A stretch of DNA of 64,000 nt from Notospermus geniculatus (Eukaryota; Nemertea; Pilidiophora; Heteronemertea; Lineidae). A program made the position numbers and the translations under genes. The notes under the pieces are model-generated. The model was given only the letters and a program-made list of their open reading frames with translations. It did no database searches and was not told the origin of the DNA. The stretch lies in NCBI GenBank assembly GCA_002633025.1, contig NMRB01001031.1, positions 57,195-121,194 of the forward strand. The letters are read 5' to 3'. Below, one piece after another: positions 1 to 11,139 of the stretch (its first letter is position 1; each line of letters starts with the position of its first letter).

Positions 1-546
1 TGTGAATATGTATATAGGTACCCTCTATGTGTGCTGAATTTTAGCTCCATTGCACTTCAAATATGGCCGCCATGTTGCCATATTGAAACAGCATTCCCAT
101 GCATCCTTAGGTCTGGAATTTCACACTTTTGCTCTTGAGGTCTTTAACAAGTCTTAAATTTCATGTTCAGAGTGTTGTGAATTTTTAAAACTTGGTTATT
201 TCCTCAGGGAGTTGTTTTTGCAGGCTACCATCATCTATCAATCGCTGGGACTAGCCCATTGCCTAACCACATACTGGCATGACTAGTAATTTTCCAATAA
301 AAAAGTCTTGAAAAAGTCTTAAAAAGGTCTCAAATTTATTGACGCAGAGCCGCAGGAACCGTGTGAAAAATGGTCTTTTTTCTCACATCACCTAAACTAA
401 GAGTGTTTTTACCTGGCAGTAACATTTATCTAGTTACGGTACCCTGTAAAAATACAGAAAATTTCATCAGGATTGGATTTCAAATATGGCTGCCAGAATG
501 CCCACCTTGAAAAAGTTTATGTTTTGTACTTGGGCCCATATCTCAA
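1..546. other. No gene seen
   Basis: Short ORFs only. The words CAAATATGGC and GGCAACATGG recur, as in the dispersed repeat found further on. No splice-supported coding sequence. Confidence 0.5.
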
Positions 547-684
547 TACTGTAAAGCAGGAAAATTTCGCGTGCAGAAAATTTTCGCGAGAGTGTATGAG
601 TCGCGAAAATTTCCTGTCGCGAATATGTCTATAATTCTTGATTCGCGAAAATTTCCAGCCGCGAAATTATCTTGCTTTACAGTA
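547..684. mobile_element. MITE with TACTGTAAAGC termini
   Basis: TACTGTAAAGCAGGAAAATT at the left is mirrored by ATCTTGCTTTACAGTA at the right. The middle repeats TTCGCGA-AAATTTCC. Termini with TA at both ends fit a Tc1/mariner-like non-autonomous element. Confidence 0.75.
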
Positions 685-989
685 TGTATTCAGATACCGA
701 AGAAATCCATCTTATGTAAGTCGGATAAAATCCAAGTTGTGTACAAGTCTGAGAAAAATCCGACTTCTGGCTCGAGGAAGGACAAAATAGCCGAGATGGA
801 AATGGATCCACCACATCAGCCTGAATAACACATTGAAGAGGTTCAACGGAATGATCTGACTTGCACAACAGATTTTTAGCCCGCTTGGCCAGGCCAAAAG
901 GGCTTATGCTGTGCATGGCACCTTTAGTGGTGGTCTGTCGTGCGTGCATCCATAAATTTTCCCTTTTCAGATAGATAGCGCTTTCAGTT

Positions 990-1440
990 TTTGATGGATC
1001 ATTTCATATTGCACATGGGTTGTGTATGACCACAAAATCTAGGTCAAGTTCGATGATTTCTAATTTGGCCAGTAGGGGGCATTTTGTGAACAAATTCGAA
1101 GGGCTATATTTTGATAATGGTTTCAGCTGTCGCGTTGAACCTTTGTTTGTATGTACATCTAGGCTTATAGTGACTTACAGATGAAATTTCGGTGAAATCT
1201 GATTCTTGACTTTGCCACTAGGGGGCCAAAACCAAAATCACAAAATCTGCTTTTTCTCCTGAACTAAGCATCGGCACTTCATCAAATTTTTATCATATTT
1301 ATCTAACAAGGACAGATAAGATAATGCTCGATTTTTTTATTTGACCTACTTTTCAAGGTCACAGAGGTCAAAGATCATCTGAAATACCGAGGGAGGTTGG
1401 CATCTTCGCACATATGTACTCCTAGGTCACAGATAGGTAT
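990..1440 (-). repeat. Dispersed repeat, family of 14.6-15.6 kb, inverted copy
   Basis: Contains 'TTTGACCTACTTTTCAAGGT' and 'CTCCTGAACTAA', reverse complements of sequence at about 15300-15420. Related pieces lie at 22800-22850, 23310-23680 and 33120-33365. Confidence 0.6.
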
Positions 1441-2656
1441 GGCTTGTATGGGGTTCTGATGACTTCCATCTTCACCATATTATGCTAACATGCCAAGCAG
1501 GCAGAGAGCCATTGGCACGAATTTTTTGGCAATACTATGGGCCGTTATATCCGCAAATAAAGACGATACAAAGTAAAAGGCGTTGCTATACCGTGTAGTC
1601 ATATTCTCTGTTTGTTGGTACAATCTAGAGTGAGTCGTAGCTAAGAAAGACGTCAGGCGGCGCTGCAGTCGTCTAGACGATCAAAACTAGTACATGTACC
1701 TGATCCTACCAACGGCAACCTGTGTGCTGTAGGACCAGTATTGGCCACCATTTTTGGAGGAATTCTCCCAGTGACGTCATTTGGGAATTTCATATAGTAA
1801 ATTTTTTCAATTCTCTATGGCTATCGTACCGGAGTGCAGATAGAAGTGACCTACCTTTGACCCAGGAAATCCACTAAACTCGTGCGCCCGGTGTAACAGT
1901 GAATAGTGTCCCCCTGTAAAAAGTGTCCGACTTATTCTGTCAATCTTTTGTTGGGGGCGGGGGCACTGGCAAACGGGGGTAGTGAAAAATATTACATTGG
2001 GCTTCCGACTGCCGGTTATCAGCCTCAATCTAACTCCCCTTGGGTTTGTGGGTGAGAGTATCGATGCCGATGAGTCCGAACACCAGGGTGTGCCCAGGAT
2101 GATGCGGCGATTCTGTAGCCGAGAATCCGTCAGTGTCGCCACTGAGAATAAATTAATTAGCCAGTTCTATGTAGAAACTTCAAGAATTCACAATGATTTT
2201 CCGAGAAAAGGAAAACAAGAAAAAAGGGGTATGGATGCGATATGGGCGACTCAACCTCAGAAAACTGGGCAGTCGTTTGTCAGTATCATCAGCCGGCGCC
2301 TAATCAGAGGTCAAGTGGTCAAAACCCTGGAGCGCGCGCGGGCTGCCAACAGATTTGACGCGCAGGAACTAATCTGTAGCAGAGACGTGGGGACGGCGGC
2401 CAAGGGCCCGATGCCGCTGTAAGTGCACGGTGTTCCCGTTTCTCTGTGTTAAATGATGTGAAGTGAGAGGGAGATTTCCCTTATGTTCCCCTGCAGAAAA
2501 GTCATGGTATCTCTGGCTGTCTTCTGTATGGAAACACCGAGATATGGGAACAGTAGAAGGTGTTACACCGCCTCGACTGGCATCACACCACTCCTGTTTT
2601 ACACCTTGGAGGAATTATGTCAGTATAATTCCTCCATGTTTACACGTATATGTGTG
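1441..2656. other. No supported gene; one 146-codon ORF
   Basis: The plus-strand ORF 1982-2422 has no domain I recognise and overlaps an antisense ORF. It could be part of an old element. GC content rises from about 2300. Confidence 0.35.
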
Positions 2657-3212
2657 AAGGCGGTGACAGACTAGCGCGAACGCGGCGCGTTCCGTAAGCG
2701 ACGCGTTTGCTGCTCTCGATCACTTTCTATGCATTTCCTGCATACGTGACAGACTACAGCGTGCGCGAAGCGAGGCGACGCGTTGTTGCTGACTCGATCA
2801 ACTGGCCGAGCGATTTTTACGCAAGGCGCAATCGTTTCGCTGACCTTATATGGAAACCAATACAAATGGGAGGCTTTGAATAGGAGCAGTCAGCCGCGCA
2901 TATTGCTAACAGATGGCAGCACAGTCTTAGCGGACCAAATGTACAGGAAATCTATTATGATCGCTGCTCGATCGATAATGACTGGGTCCGCTAGATGCAT
3001 TGAATTGGGCCCTAGTGACACCTAGTGGTCAACTCGCTGACAGCTCCTATTCGAATGCCCTATTAAAAAATATTCGGTTGCGTGATTTCATATAATACGC
3101 GCACGCGCGCGATGAACGCGCTAGTCTGCCACGGTCCCGCGTTTTCAGCTGCTTCGCGCACGTGCTGTTTTGCTCACGCGCGTGGACGCACGCGCTAGTC
3201 TGTCACCGCCTT
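2657..3212. mobile_element. TIR element with AAGGCGGTGACAG ends
   Basis: Perfect 22-bp terminal inverted repeats, beginning AAGGCGGTGACAGACTAGCG on the left and ending TCTGTCACCGCCTT on the right. The 556-bp inside is CpG-rich and non-coding. Confidence 0.8.
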
Positions 3213-3572
3213 TACGCTTGTCTTGTGTACTGCAAAGTGAAATGGACATGGTTCTCTGCAGGCTCAGGCGAGTATCGTATGCCATGAGTTCATTCAGGCA
3301 TATGGGAACGCAAGTGTTAACGACGATTGCGTAACGTTCTAAAGATCCCCGTCGCGGTGTAAAGCATTCAATAGATTGTTAATGTCAATAACAACCTATA
3401 ATAGGGGTCCTCGACCAATCCTTCTTGTTATACCCTCCACACAATGAAAAGAATGACGTCTCCCAGATGGTCAATGCATGCGGTTAACCTCTGACCTCGA
3501 TCTCAACGAATCAGCGGGGAGCACGGGGGTCACAATCGACAGGCCACGGGCAAGAAGAACCACTGGCAAGGA

Positions 3573-3643
3573 ATGGCGGCCATTTTCGAAGACAAGCTGT
3601 TTTCACCTCCTCCGAACTTTCACAAAAATCTGACAATTTTAAG
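3573..3643 (+). other. Candidate first exon of a plus-strand spliced unit
   Basis: An ATG in good context (AAGGAATGGCGGCC) opens 23 codons with no stop and ends at AAG|gtaagaaac. The next acceptor is at 3771. Spliced to it, the frame runs into a stop after about 23 more codons, so coding is doubtful. Confidence 0.35.
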
Positions 3644-3771
3644 GTAAGAAACAAGTTAGGAGTAGGAACATTAGACCCCTAATCACCCCAGCTACACCGT
3701 GTGAAGTTTCGCCCAGTATATGCCTCATATTAGACACGATTTTAGGCGAAAATCTTTGTTTCTTGAGGCAG

Positions 3772-3849
3772 CTCGAAGAACATGGCGGACATCCCGCGTG
3801 AAGGCTGTCGGCGATGTTGCCAACTTCGCCAAGGATCTGACTGATGATG
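3772..3849 (+). other. Candidate exon, unit of the exon-like array
   Basis: Acceptor ttgaggcag, end GACTGATGATG|gtaaatag. Its 3' part (GCGATGTTGCCAACTTCG) resembles the end of the exon-like unit at 5093-5197, so it belongs to the same duplicated series. Confidence 0.4.
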
Positions 3850-3942
3850 GTAAATAGCTTTCCATACATTATGGCCTTGTTTAGAAGGACGACCTCCCAA
3901 AATCTTCGCACACAATCATTCTTTTCACTTATTTCTTCAGAA

Positions 3943-4511
3943 TAGACAGATTGCCAAAGTCGGCCATGTTGGACCAAAAGGCAATAACAAACACTGAATG
4001 TACAGTGAATGTACACCATTGATATACAGCATGTTTTAAAACCTGCAATTACACCAAAATTTCTTGAAAAGTTACAAAATAAACACCGCCTCAGCAGTGC
4101 TACATGTGTTAGGAACCATGCCCAGGCCGAAATGTTTGCAGATATTTCCCACAAAAAGTTTTAAAAGACTTTTATTATGCCTTGTTTATGCCAAACCTCA
4201 GCTCCAGGTATGTTGGTCCTATCCGACGGTGTGGAATCATGATGATTCACAAACCTGGATCCAAGGTTGGTTAAGCAACAAAAGTCTGTTTTTTCTTTTC
4301 TGAATTACTATTTTACCAAAAGTAAGCCATGGCTTAGTGCATAATAATGTATTATTACTGATGGTTATGTTATCTGAGACATTTTCATGGCAAACTTTTA
4401 TGTTTTTGCACATTTTAAAACATGCTGTACATCAATGGTATACATTCACTGTACATTCAGTGTTTGTTATTGCCTTTTGGTCCAACATGGCCGACTTTGG
4501 CAATCTGTCTA
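3943..4511. mobile_element. Foldback element with about 99-bp inverted repeats
   Basis: Left arm 3943-4041 and right arm 4413-4511 are near-perfect reverse complements (TAGACAGATTGCCAAAGTCG outermost). It interrupts the exon-like array. The minus-strand ORF across it is a by-product. Confidence 0.8.
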
Positions 4512-4700
4512 TATGAATCTATTCTCTGCACCTGAATGCTACCTACATATACAGCATCTGATGGTAAAACTTGCCGAAGATGCTGTAGGCCTAACTGCGA
4601 TACAGAATCTGACGGTAAGCAACCACCTTTCCAATCTCGGGCCTTGTTTCAGCAGGCCACCAAAAGAACACAGTCATCCTATCTCAACTCTTTCTTTCAG

Positions 4701-4869
4701 GCATGTCAGGATATGGCTGCGGTCTCCGACCGAATTCTTGACAGAGGGGGTTCCCGAAAACGCTCTTTGCTTCTACCTCGATTACGTCAGAATGTGACAA
4801 GTGACATCGCTGCTACATTACATAGGCCAACAGGACTCGGTCCTTCGACCTACCAAAGATGACGAGATG
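4701..4869 (+). other. Candidate exon c of array
   Basis: Acceptor tttctttcag, donor GATG|gtaagtac. 169 nt, no long conserved frame. Two shorter GATG|gtaaa and GACG|gtaagc donors precede it at about 4563 and 4616. Confidence 0.4.
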
Positions 4870-4958
4870 GTAAGTACTATAGCTCCCTCTGTGCCACGGC
4901 CTTTCTTAGATGACCTGAAGTCCTCTTACAGTCATTCACTCTTCGCTCTTTCTTCCAG

Positions 4959-5007
4959 AACATACAATGTAGAAGCTGCTTCGGAACGCCATTCACGTGA
5001 CAATTAG
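4959..5007 (+). other. Candidate exon d of array
   Basis: Acceptor ctctttcttccag, donor TTAG|gtataac. 49 nt, with 85-89-nt introns on both sides. Confidence 0.35.
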
Positions 5008-5092
5008 GTATAACTTCATATGGATGCGGGCCTTGTCTATAAGACGACCCAAACTTCAGGAACAGTCATTCCCTCTTCTTCCTTGCTTCCAG

Positions 5093-5197
5093 AACACGGT
5101 TGCCATTTCCTCTGCGACTGAATGCCGACCACGAGAAGTGAATTGTCCCAAGACGACGTCTGCGATGTCGCCAACTTCCGAACAGCATCTACCGATG
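5093..5197 (+). other. Candidate exon e of array
   Basis: Acceptor ccttgcttccag, donor GATG|gtaagtag. 105 nt, open in frame 0 (35 codons), ending TSEQHLPM. No known domain. Confidence 0.42.
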
Positions 5198-5285
5198 GTA
5201 AGTAGATTTGTGTGATACTCACCTTCGCTGACGCAGGTTCAGGAAAGCTTTCAACAACTCTACAATGTCCAATCTTCCTTTCCAG

Positions 5286-5371
5286 CATTCCCAGCGGAAA
5301 TCTTTGATGATCATCAGCTATTAATCTTCTGGCATGGTGTTGACGAACAGCTGCATCGGGGCCTACTGATG
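5286..5371 (+). other. Candidate exon f of array
   Basis: Acceptor cttcctttccag, donor GATG|gtattag (weak). In one frame it reads DDHQLLIFWHGVDEQLHRGL, echoed in unit g as DDGHQLLIFW. Frames do not stay open through the splices. Confidence 0.42.
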
Positions 5372-5453
5372 GTATTAGTAGCTTTCTGATACCCACCTTC
5401 GCTGACGCAGGAAAGCTTTCAACAACTCTAAAATGTCCAATCTTCCTTTCCAG

Positions 5454-5531
5454 CTTCCCCAGGAAAACGATGATGGTCATCAACTGTTGATCTTCTGGTG
5501 TTAACGAACAGCTGCATCTGAGCCTACCGAG
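5454..5531 (+). other. Candidate exon g of array
   Basis: Acceptor cttcctttccag, donor CGAG|gtaagtag. A diverged duplicate of unit f, sharing GAACAGCTGCATC and the preceding intron word AAAGCTTTCAACAACTCTA. Confidence 0.45.
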
Positions 5532-5635
5532 GTAAGTAGCTTTGTGTGATGCCCATCTTTGCTGACGTTGCCGTCAGCGTATAAGTCCACGAAAGCTTTC
5601 AACAACACTATACAATGTCATATCCTACTTTCCAG

Positions 5636-5702
5636 CGTCGCCAGGAAAACGGCAAGATGATCAGATGTTGATGTCGGTGATGACGGACAGTAGTTACTGA
5701 TG
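5636..5702 (+). other. Candidate exon h of array
   Basis: Acceptor cctactttccag, donor GATG|gtaagtaa. It shares CGCCAGGAAAACG with unit g. Confidence 0.42.
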
Positions 5703-5795
5703 GTAAGTAACTTATAATGATACCCTCCTACACTCTAAGTCCACGAAAGCTTTCAACAACTATACATGTACAATGTACACGATCTTGCTTTCCAG

Positions 5796-5990
5796 CTCAG
5801 GAAATAATGGTGATGACCGTTCCTTGTTGACGACGAGCTGCAAGCGGCATCTTTACGTGGTTCGTTTGAATGCTGATCATTTAGGATTCTTGGTGTGGAT
5901 TCTTTGACGTGATTGTGGTGATATGAATTTTGAAGGAGCTTTCAAATTGGACGTTCCAGGAATGTTGTTGACGAAACGTTACGGGCATTG
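5796..5990 (+). other. Candidate exon i of array, right end uncertain
   Basis: Acceptor gatcttgctttccag, then CTCAGGAAATAATGGTGATG, related to units g and h. No matching donor was seen. The end given is nominal. Confidence 0.35.
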
Positions 5991-6017
5991 CATTTATCTC
6001 ATTCATTGCGTCTTTTC

Positions 6018-6110
6018 TGAAATCTAGTGTGGAAAAGTGCCAGCCTGAAGAAGACCCCGGTGGGGGTCGAAAATTTGCAAATATTCTGGCAATGGACTTT
6101 ATATACATAT
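6018..6110 (+). repeat. Dispersed repeat with GAAGACCCCGGTGGGGGTCG core
   Basis: The phrase GCCAGCCTGAAGAAGACCC followed by GGTCGAAAATTTGC recurs at about 27043-27080 and, more diverged, at 49850-49885. The GAAG-hairpin-GTCGAAA pattern resembles ends of some retroelements such as Penelope-like ones, which is inference. Confidence 0.55.
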
Positions 6111-6342
6111 TCATTTGGATGACGTTCAATGTATTGACGAAGGATTGTTTCTCTATTTCTTGGAGAGGATACAATTTTATGCAAATAAAGGATGTTATGT
6201 TTATGTAAGTTTATGGATTGCATTGATTAAACCTACTGCGTTTGATGACAGTTTAGCTTTATCATGTTGTAGCCTCATGATTGTTTATTATTTTAATTTT
6301 TTTATTCTTTAATTTTTTTGCTTCAATTTTTTTCAAAAAAAT

Positions 6343-6420
6343 ATTGGTCTTATAACTTGATTGCGGAATAAAGACCATAAATTTTTTGATAATAAGACGT
6401 ATTTCGTAATCAAGTTATAA
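6343..6420. repeat. Short inverted repeat, TTATAACTTGATTGCG/CGTAATCAAGTTATAA
   Basis: 16-nt arms around about 40 bp, with GGAATAAAG inside. Possibly a small MITE or a poly(A) context for the plus-strand unit. Confidence 0.5.
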
Positions 6421-6489
6421 ACAACGAGAGAATTAGAATCCCTGAGTCCCCAAAACAGGTTTAATCTTGACATTTTTCTTGCATTTCAG

Positions 6490-6915
6490 ATATTGGTTCC
6501 TCGGTGGATGGGGAAATCGTAAAGTTGTACTCGGCAGTCGGAATGGTTCTCCGGTGATGCATAACGATCAGGAACGTACGCAATCAGGAATGTCTACGTG
6601 ACTACATGTACATTCGTACTCAACAGTCTGGAACGATCGACCACGTGGTTGGTGCTACGCAGTTCGTTCTATACTCCGAGTTCAACAGTCGGGAACGATC
6701 CAGCTCGTGATTGGTGCTACGCAGTTCGTGCTTTTACTCGTGTTCAACAGGCGGGAACGGTGCCATGAGTTCGTTCGGTCTTTGATTGAAACAGTGACTT
6801 TTACAGCATCACTTCACGTCTGGACTCTCACTCAAGCTCTACAACGGCGGCGTGGGAATGTAATCCCCCACCTTAGAAATTCCGTCTGTTAGTGTTAATA
6901 AATGTTTATGTACAT
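6490..6915 (+). other. Candidate 3' exon with AATAAA at about 6897
   Basis: A strong acceptor (tcttgcatttcag) precedes 6490, and AATAAA follows at about 6897. Between them lie three copies of a 62-bp repeat (CAACAG at 6621, 6683 and 6745). Whether it belongs to the exon array is inference. Confidence 0.3.
6527..6770 (+). repeat. 62-bp tandem repeat, about 3 units
   Basis: Units contain TTCAACAGTCGGGAACGATC and GGTGCTACGCAGTTCGT, at a spacing of 62 bp. Confidence 0.7.
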
Positions 6916-7119
6916 CTTAGAAAACCTTTTGCTTTTCTAATCTGTGTAGGCCTACATTTTGAGCGTCAGATCGGTCTCATCAGTGAGCCCCCCTGGATCG
7001 CAAAAGGTCTGTCCTTTGGACACACCTTGCGTCGTGGACGTCAAGGACTTGAGCAAGTTGTACTAATCATCCTTGCACTGTCATTGTTTTAAGTGTGTAG
7101 GTGCTGTAACAGATCCATC

Positions 7120-7235
7120 CATTGTAACTTCTCGTCTGGTTCTCGTCTTGCCGCTCCCATCCACTCCCGCGGTCCACTGTCCGTTGTGGAATTAGCGCCA
7201 CGGGAGCGTAGCGGCAAAGACGGGAACTAGTCTAT
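7120..7235. mobile_element. Imperfect inverted-repeat element
   Basis: CGTCTTGCCGCTCCC on the left pairs with GGGAGCGTAGCGGCAAAGACG on the right. Small, non-coding. Confidence 0.45.
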
Positions 7236-7360
7236 TGTAACTTCACATTTCTACTTAGGCCATCCATGCGTACTTTTGAGACCAAATGTTGTATTATTTT
7301 GATAATGTCATCAATAAATATCGTGATCAATATAAAAAATGTCTCCTGTCGTTTTAAACG

Positions 7361-7447
7361 TTGACGCAGTCCATATCTGGGACACCCTGTAGAGGCCAGA
7401 AATCGTTTACTGGTCTCTACAGGGTGTCCCAGCTGTGGACTGCGTCA
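7361..7447. mobile_element. Hairpin element, 39-nt arms
   Basis: TTGACGCAGTCCATATCTGG to CCAG pairs with 7410-7447 around a 10-nt loop (AAATCGTTTA). Likely a very short MITE; it would fold strongly if transcribed. Confidence 0.7.
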
Positions 7448-7530
7448 ATCGATCCCCTAGTGGTCGAAAAAGGAACGACCCAGCCGAACAGCGCCACCTA
7501 GTGGGAAAACCCCGAACTAGGGAAGACGGC

Positions 7531-7610
7531 GAGGGCAAAAATGGAACCACGAACAGCGCCCCTAGCGGGCGAGGGCAAAAATGGAACCACGAATAGCGCC
7601 CCTAGCGGGC
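7531..7610 (+). repeat. 40-bp direct repeat, two units
   Basis: GAGGGCAAAAATGGAACCAC begins at 7531 and 7571. The two units differ at one base. Confidence 0.85.
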
Positions 7611-7716
7611 GAATAAGGAACTAAAAACGGCCGGAGAGGCCGGCCAGGACGCTCCAGGTGACCGACTGGCACGTTGACGCGAAAAAGGGTAAAAAATAGA
7701 AAAAAGTATCTTCCCA

Positions 7717-7790
7717 GTAGGGTTCGAACCTCTCACCCTCTAGCCCTCTTGCTTGGTGGCCCAGCACTTATCCACTGAGCCACCGAGGGC
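7717..7790 (-). mobile_element. tRNA-derived SINE head (family C)
   Basis: On the minus strand GGTGGCTCAGTGGATAAG (A-box-like) and GGTTCGAACCC (B box) are at tRNA spacing. The T and acceptor stems do not pair well, so this is not called a tRNA gene. Confidence 0.5.
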
Positions 7791-7799
7791 TTCTTACAG

Positions 7800-9164
7800 G
7801 TATAGAATCGGAGGTTCCCCTTATAGTCGCCCAGGTATATTTCTTGTATAAAAATGCTTTAAAACTAAACACCCCAAGGCACGGGCGATCAAGGGGTTGA
7901 CTCGGGAATCCTGACTGATCGGATGGACTCTCATCCGAAATTTTTCAAAACGCCGATGACTCGATCATCCGACGACTGACCCGTCGGAGATTTCACTTCG
8001 CCGACTTCGATCGCCGATCAGTTGACGATGACACCGAAGTGTTTTTCCGTGAAGTTCGAATTTCCAAAGTGATGATGCAGGCTGCGCGTCTGTCTTCGGC
8101 GCTGAGTCCAACATGAGACAAGACTCTGGTTCCCGATTTCACCGAGTGGGTTTCCGAGTAGAAGCAACTTATTTCCGATCTCACCCGAGAAAGCCCTCGC
8201 GGTAAGATCGGAAACGAGACTTTGACAACTCGGCCAAGCCACACTCGTGAAACTCGCGCCTTTGAATCCTTTCGTCTTGAAGCACGCCGAGGACGCAAAG
8301 ACGATGCAATCTTGCTCCTCGTCTGCATAATGAAATGGCGCGCATCCAATCAGATGGCGCCATTTCGCACACGACGATGTCCATCTCCTCCATCGACGTG
8401 TCACGTCTGCATCCCAAGCAATTCACGGTGACAGAGTGACTAACTACTTAGCCACTCTGTCTCGAACTCACTGATTGGCTCAGCTATAGTTGAAGTCCAA
8501 ATGGCTGGAAGCGCCAATTGGTCACCTGGTGGCCAAAAAACGAAAAAGGGAAAAAGCCAAAAAATAAGACTGTCTCCAACACGATTTTTTGGCTATGCCC
8601 TTCGTCCGAAATTTTGGCCTACAGTAAGGAAAACAAAGCGCTAGTTAGATATATTACATATATTGAATGAAATTCAAAGTATTATAACAAAGTACGGGGT
8701 AAACCCAACAGAGTTGCTGACAATGATATTCGCCCAGTCCTCGAAGTCTAGAGGCAGATGGTCAAGTTCATGATCTCGGACGAGACATTCTTTGACTTTT
8801 AGTCAGTGCAGTCTCTGCAACAGATGGCACCAAATAACGACTAAGTTCCCTGCATCATCCCAGATTCTTGTTCTTGTCCACCTAATGCACCAGCTGAATT
8901 AAGTTCATTAACTGTGCTTCGTAATTAACGCACTAATTAGCAAACACTGCCTTAATCATGAATCACAAAAGGGGCAGAAGGGCAAAAGCTTGACATGATG
9001 CCTGAACTTACTCGTTATTTGCTGCCATCAGTTGCAGAGATTGCACTGGGAAGTGGAAAAAATGTCACGTCCGAGATCATGGACTTGACCTCAAAACAGA
9101 CTTCGAGAACTCAGCCGTTAGGCCTACTGTACATCAAATACGGGAAATCGGATGGCATAATAGT
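7800..9164. other. No supported gene; CpG-rich at 7900-8440
   Basis: Several short ORFs overlap on both strands at 7990-8430, an effect of CpG-rich sequence. None shows a recognisable domain or splice support. Confidence 0.4.
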
Positions 9165-9288
9165 GAGTTTTCGCAAAGCCCCCGAAACGCCAACGCGGAC
9201 GCCAATCCTATTGTTCGATGACACGAAGAGAACAGCAAGCAAAAGGATAGACGTTCGTGTCGGCGTTTCGGGGGCTTTGCGAAAACTC
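9165..9288. mobile_element. Hairpin element, about 37-nt arms
   Basis: GAGTTTTCGCAAAGCCCCCG is mirrored by CGGGGGCTTTGCGAAAACTC. The loop is about 50 bp. Confidence 0.75.
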
Positions 9289-9985
9289 TCTAATGTGATA
9301 CCGTACAAACATGGTATTGGTAAGAAATGAATAAAAAGTACGCGAAATCGGATGTCGAGCATTTATATACAACGAACTTCGAAGAAATGCTGAATAAACC
9401 CATCAAAATCGGGAAATCGGATGTCAATAGTGACAACTACATGTATGTACAGCGATAAAAATATGAAAGATACGCCTACACACATCCTGAGAATATCAGG
9501 CGTTCTTACTGCTCGCTCCCTTCGTCACCGCAGACAAACCCCTGAGGACATCCGCCTGATTTGATTGTATCGTAGTGTCACGCACAACACAGTGCTGAAG
9601 TACCTCAGCTTCCCCATCTCACCCTAACTAGAGATCAGTTACACGTATACATGTATAACGGCCCTTGTAATATTCACAGCCAAGCAGCTGACATTGGTTA
9701 TTCCGACCCATATGCCGACCATTAACCTACTTACACCGCTACATTCAACCTAAGTTGAGTTCAGCCTATCCTACATTCATCGCACAAAATGTATATCATT
9801 ATCAGGCCACACGTCGCCAAACAGATACGCCGCTGGAGTTATTTCATGTTGACCTGCTGGGTCAGCTTTGTTCAAACCTGCGTAGTTCATGTGTATCAAT
9901 CACCGGCCTACTTGAGATGAGACGGTGGGGATGCAGAACATTTGCTGGAATGGCTTTGATACTCCACGGATTCCGGCGAATGTCG

Positions 9986-10049
9986 GCAGGGGTTTTTGTG
10001 TGAGCGGATGAAGAGGAGCGAGGTAAAAACCCCTGCTGTGGGAGGATGG
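9986..10049 (+). mobile_element. Solo hairpin end, family of the 22857-23303 element
   Basis: GCAGGGGTTTTTGTGTGAGC folds on AGGTAAAAACCCCTGC and is followed by TGTGGGAGGATGG, the same terminal word as the copy-1 element. Confidence 0.6.
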
Positions 10050-10172
10050 CCTACACACTGAAGACGCCAGGAAATTGGATGGTGATCGAAATGGTGACAG
10101 AACATTATGTACAGCGACAGAAATACAAGAAACATATCAAAATTGGGCGACATGAATAATATGTGTAGCCTA

Positions 10173-11132
10173 AAGGCGACATTCCACGTGAGAGTTTTCT
10201 CGCAGAAGTTTGCTCTCAGACACAAAGTCGCATGTGGACATCGCTCTAAGAGCAGCTGTACGAGAGTGACTAATAAATGTCAGAAGTTTATAGCTGAGCG
10301 ATTTTATGTCATGTGGACGCAGAAAAGGTAGACTATCTGAGACACTTTTTATAGTGTCAGACAGTGCTCGCAGTGAATAGGACATGTTCTATCCTGCAAT
10401 AAACTTCCCGACAGTTTCTATGCATTTGTTTGGAGACCTTCAGGCCAAGATCAGTAATGGAAGGACCCAAAGACTGGAGCCGAAAAGATACCTAGGTAGG
10501 GACTTCCGGCAATGCTCTGTATCGTGGATCCGTATCACATACATGTATGACGTATGAATTATACATGTAGAAAATGCATCAGCTCGATACGTCATACGTG
10601 ATACGGATCGACGATACGGAGCTTTGCCTGAAGTCCCTAGTGAATATGAGAACCGTCCCTGTTTTTGGGATGCTGAATCAAAACTTTATAGAGACGGAAT
10701 GAAGAAATCAATGGCGGGGAAGGAAACTGCGGCAGCAGTTGAGAGAAAAATTGGCGAAGTCCAAAGAAAGAGCCCTAATCTCAGGAACCAATTTTCCGCC
10801 GAACTGAGTCAGTTTGGCGGGAAATTTGTTACTGTGAAGAAGATGTAGACAGCAGTCGCTGTTGCTACCTTTCGTTCTCCTCGAAGGCAACATAGGCCTA
10901 CTCGCACGCGGAGGGAACAATGACCATAGCTGGTTGTTTTCTGACAGTTTTACTCTCACGTGGAAAAGGCCAAAAACGTTTCTCTCGAGAGAAACTTGCG
11001 AAAGCTAGAAATTGTCTCGCTGATAGTGACTCTCTGCCCACTTTTCTCTCATGTGGACGGACCACAGATACTTCTGTCGACAGTTGGCTGAGAGAAAATG
11101 TCGACATTTTCTCTCACGTGGAATGTCGCCTT
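10173..11132. mobile_element. TIR element with AAGGCGACATTCCACGTG ends
   Basis: Perfect 22-bp TIRs. Inside, CACGTGGA/ATGTGGA and CTCTC-GAGAG words recur. 960 bp, with no transposase frame. The MITE at 10498-10639 is nested in it. Confidence 0.8.
10498..10639. mobile_element. MITE with AGGGACTTCCGGCAA ends (nested)
   Basis: The left AGGGACTTCCGGCAATGCTC pairs with GCTTTGCCTGAAGTCCCT. The inner TGTATCGTGGATCCGTATCA also pairs with the right arm. Confidence 0.75.
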
Positions 11133-11139
11133 AATACTA

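Noticed and set aside
1982-2422. 146-codon ORF
   Set aside because: No recognisable domain, overlaps antisense ORFs, lies among repeats.
3639-4154. 171-codon minus-strand ORF
   Set aside because: It runs through one arm of the 3943-4511 foldback element and has no family features.
7993-8431. Coding gene at the CpG-rich stretch
   Set aside because: Overlapping ORFs on both strands without similarity or splice pattern; base composition explains them.
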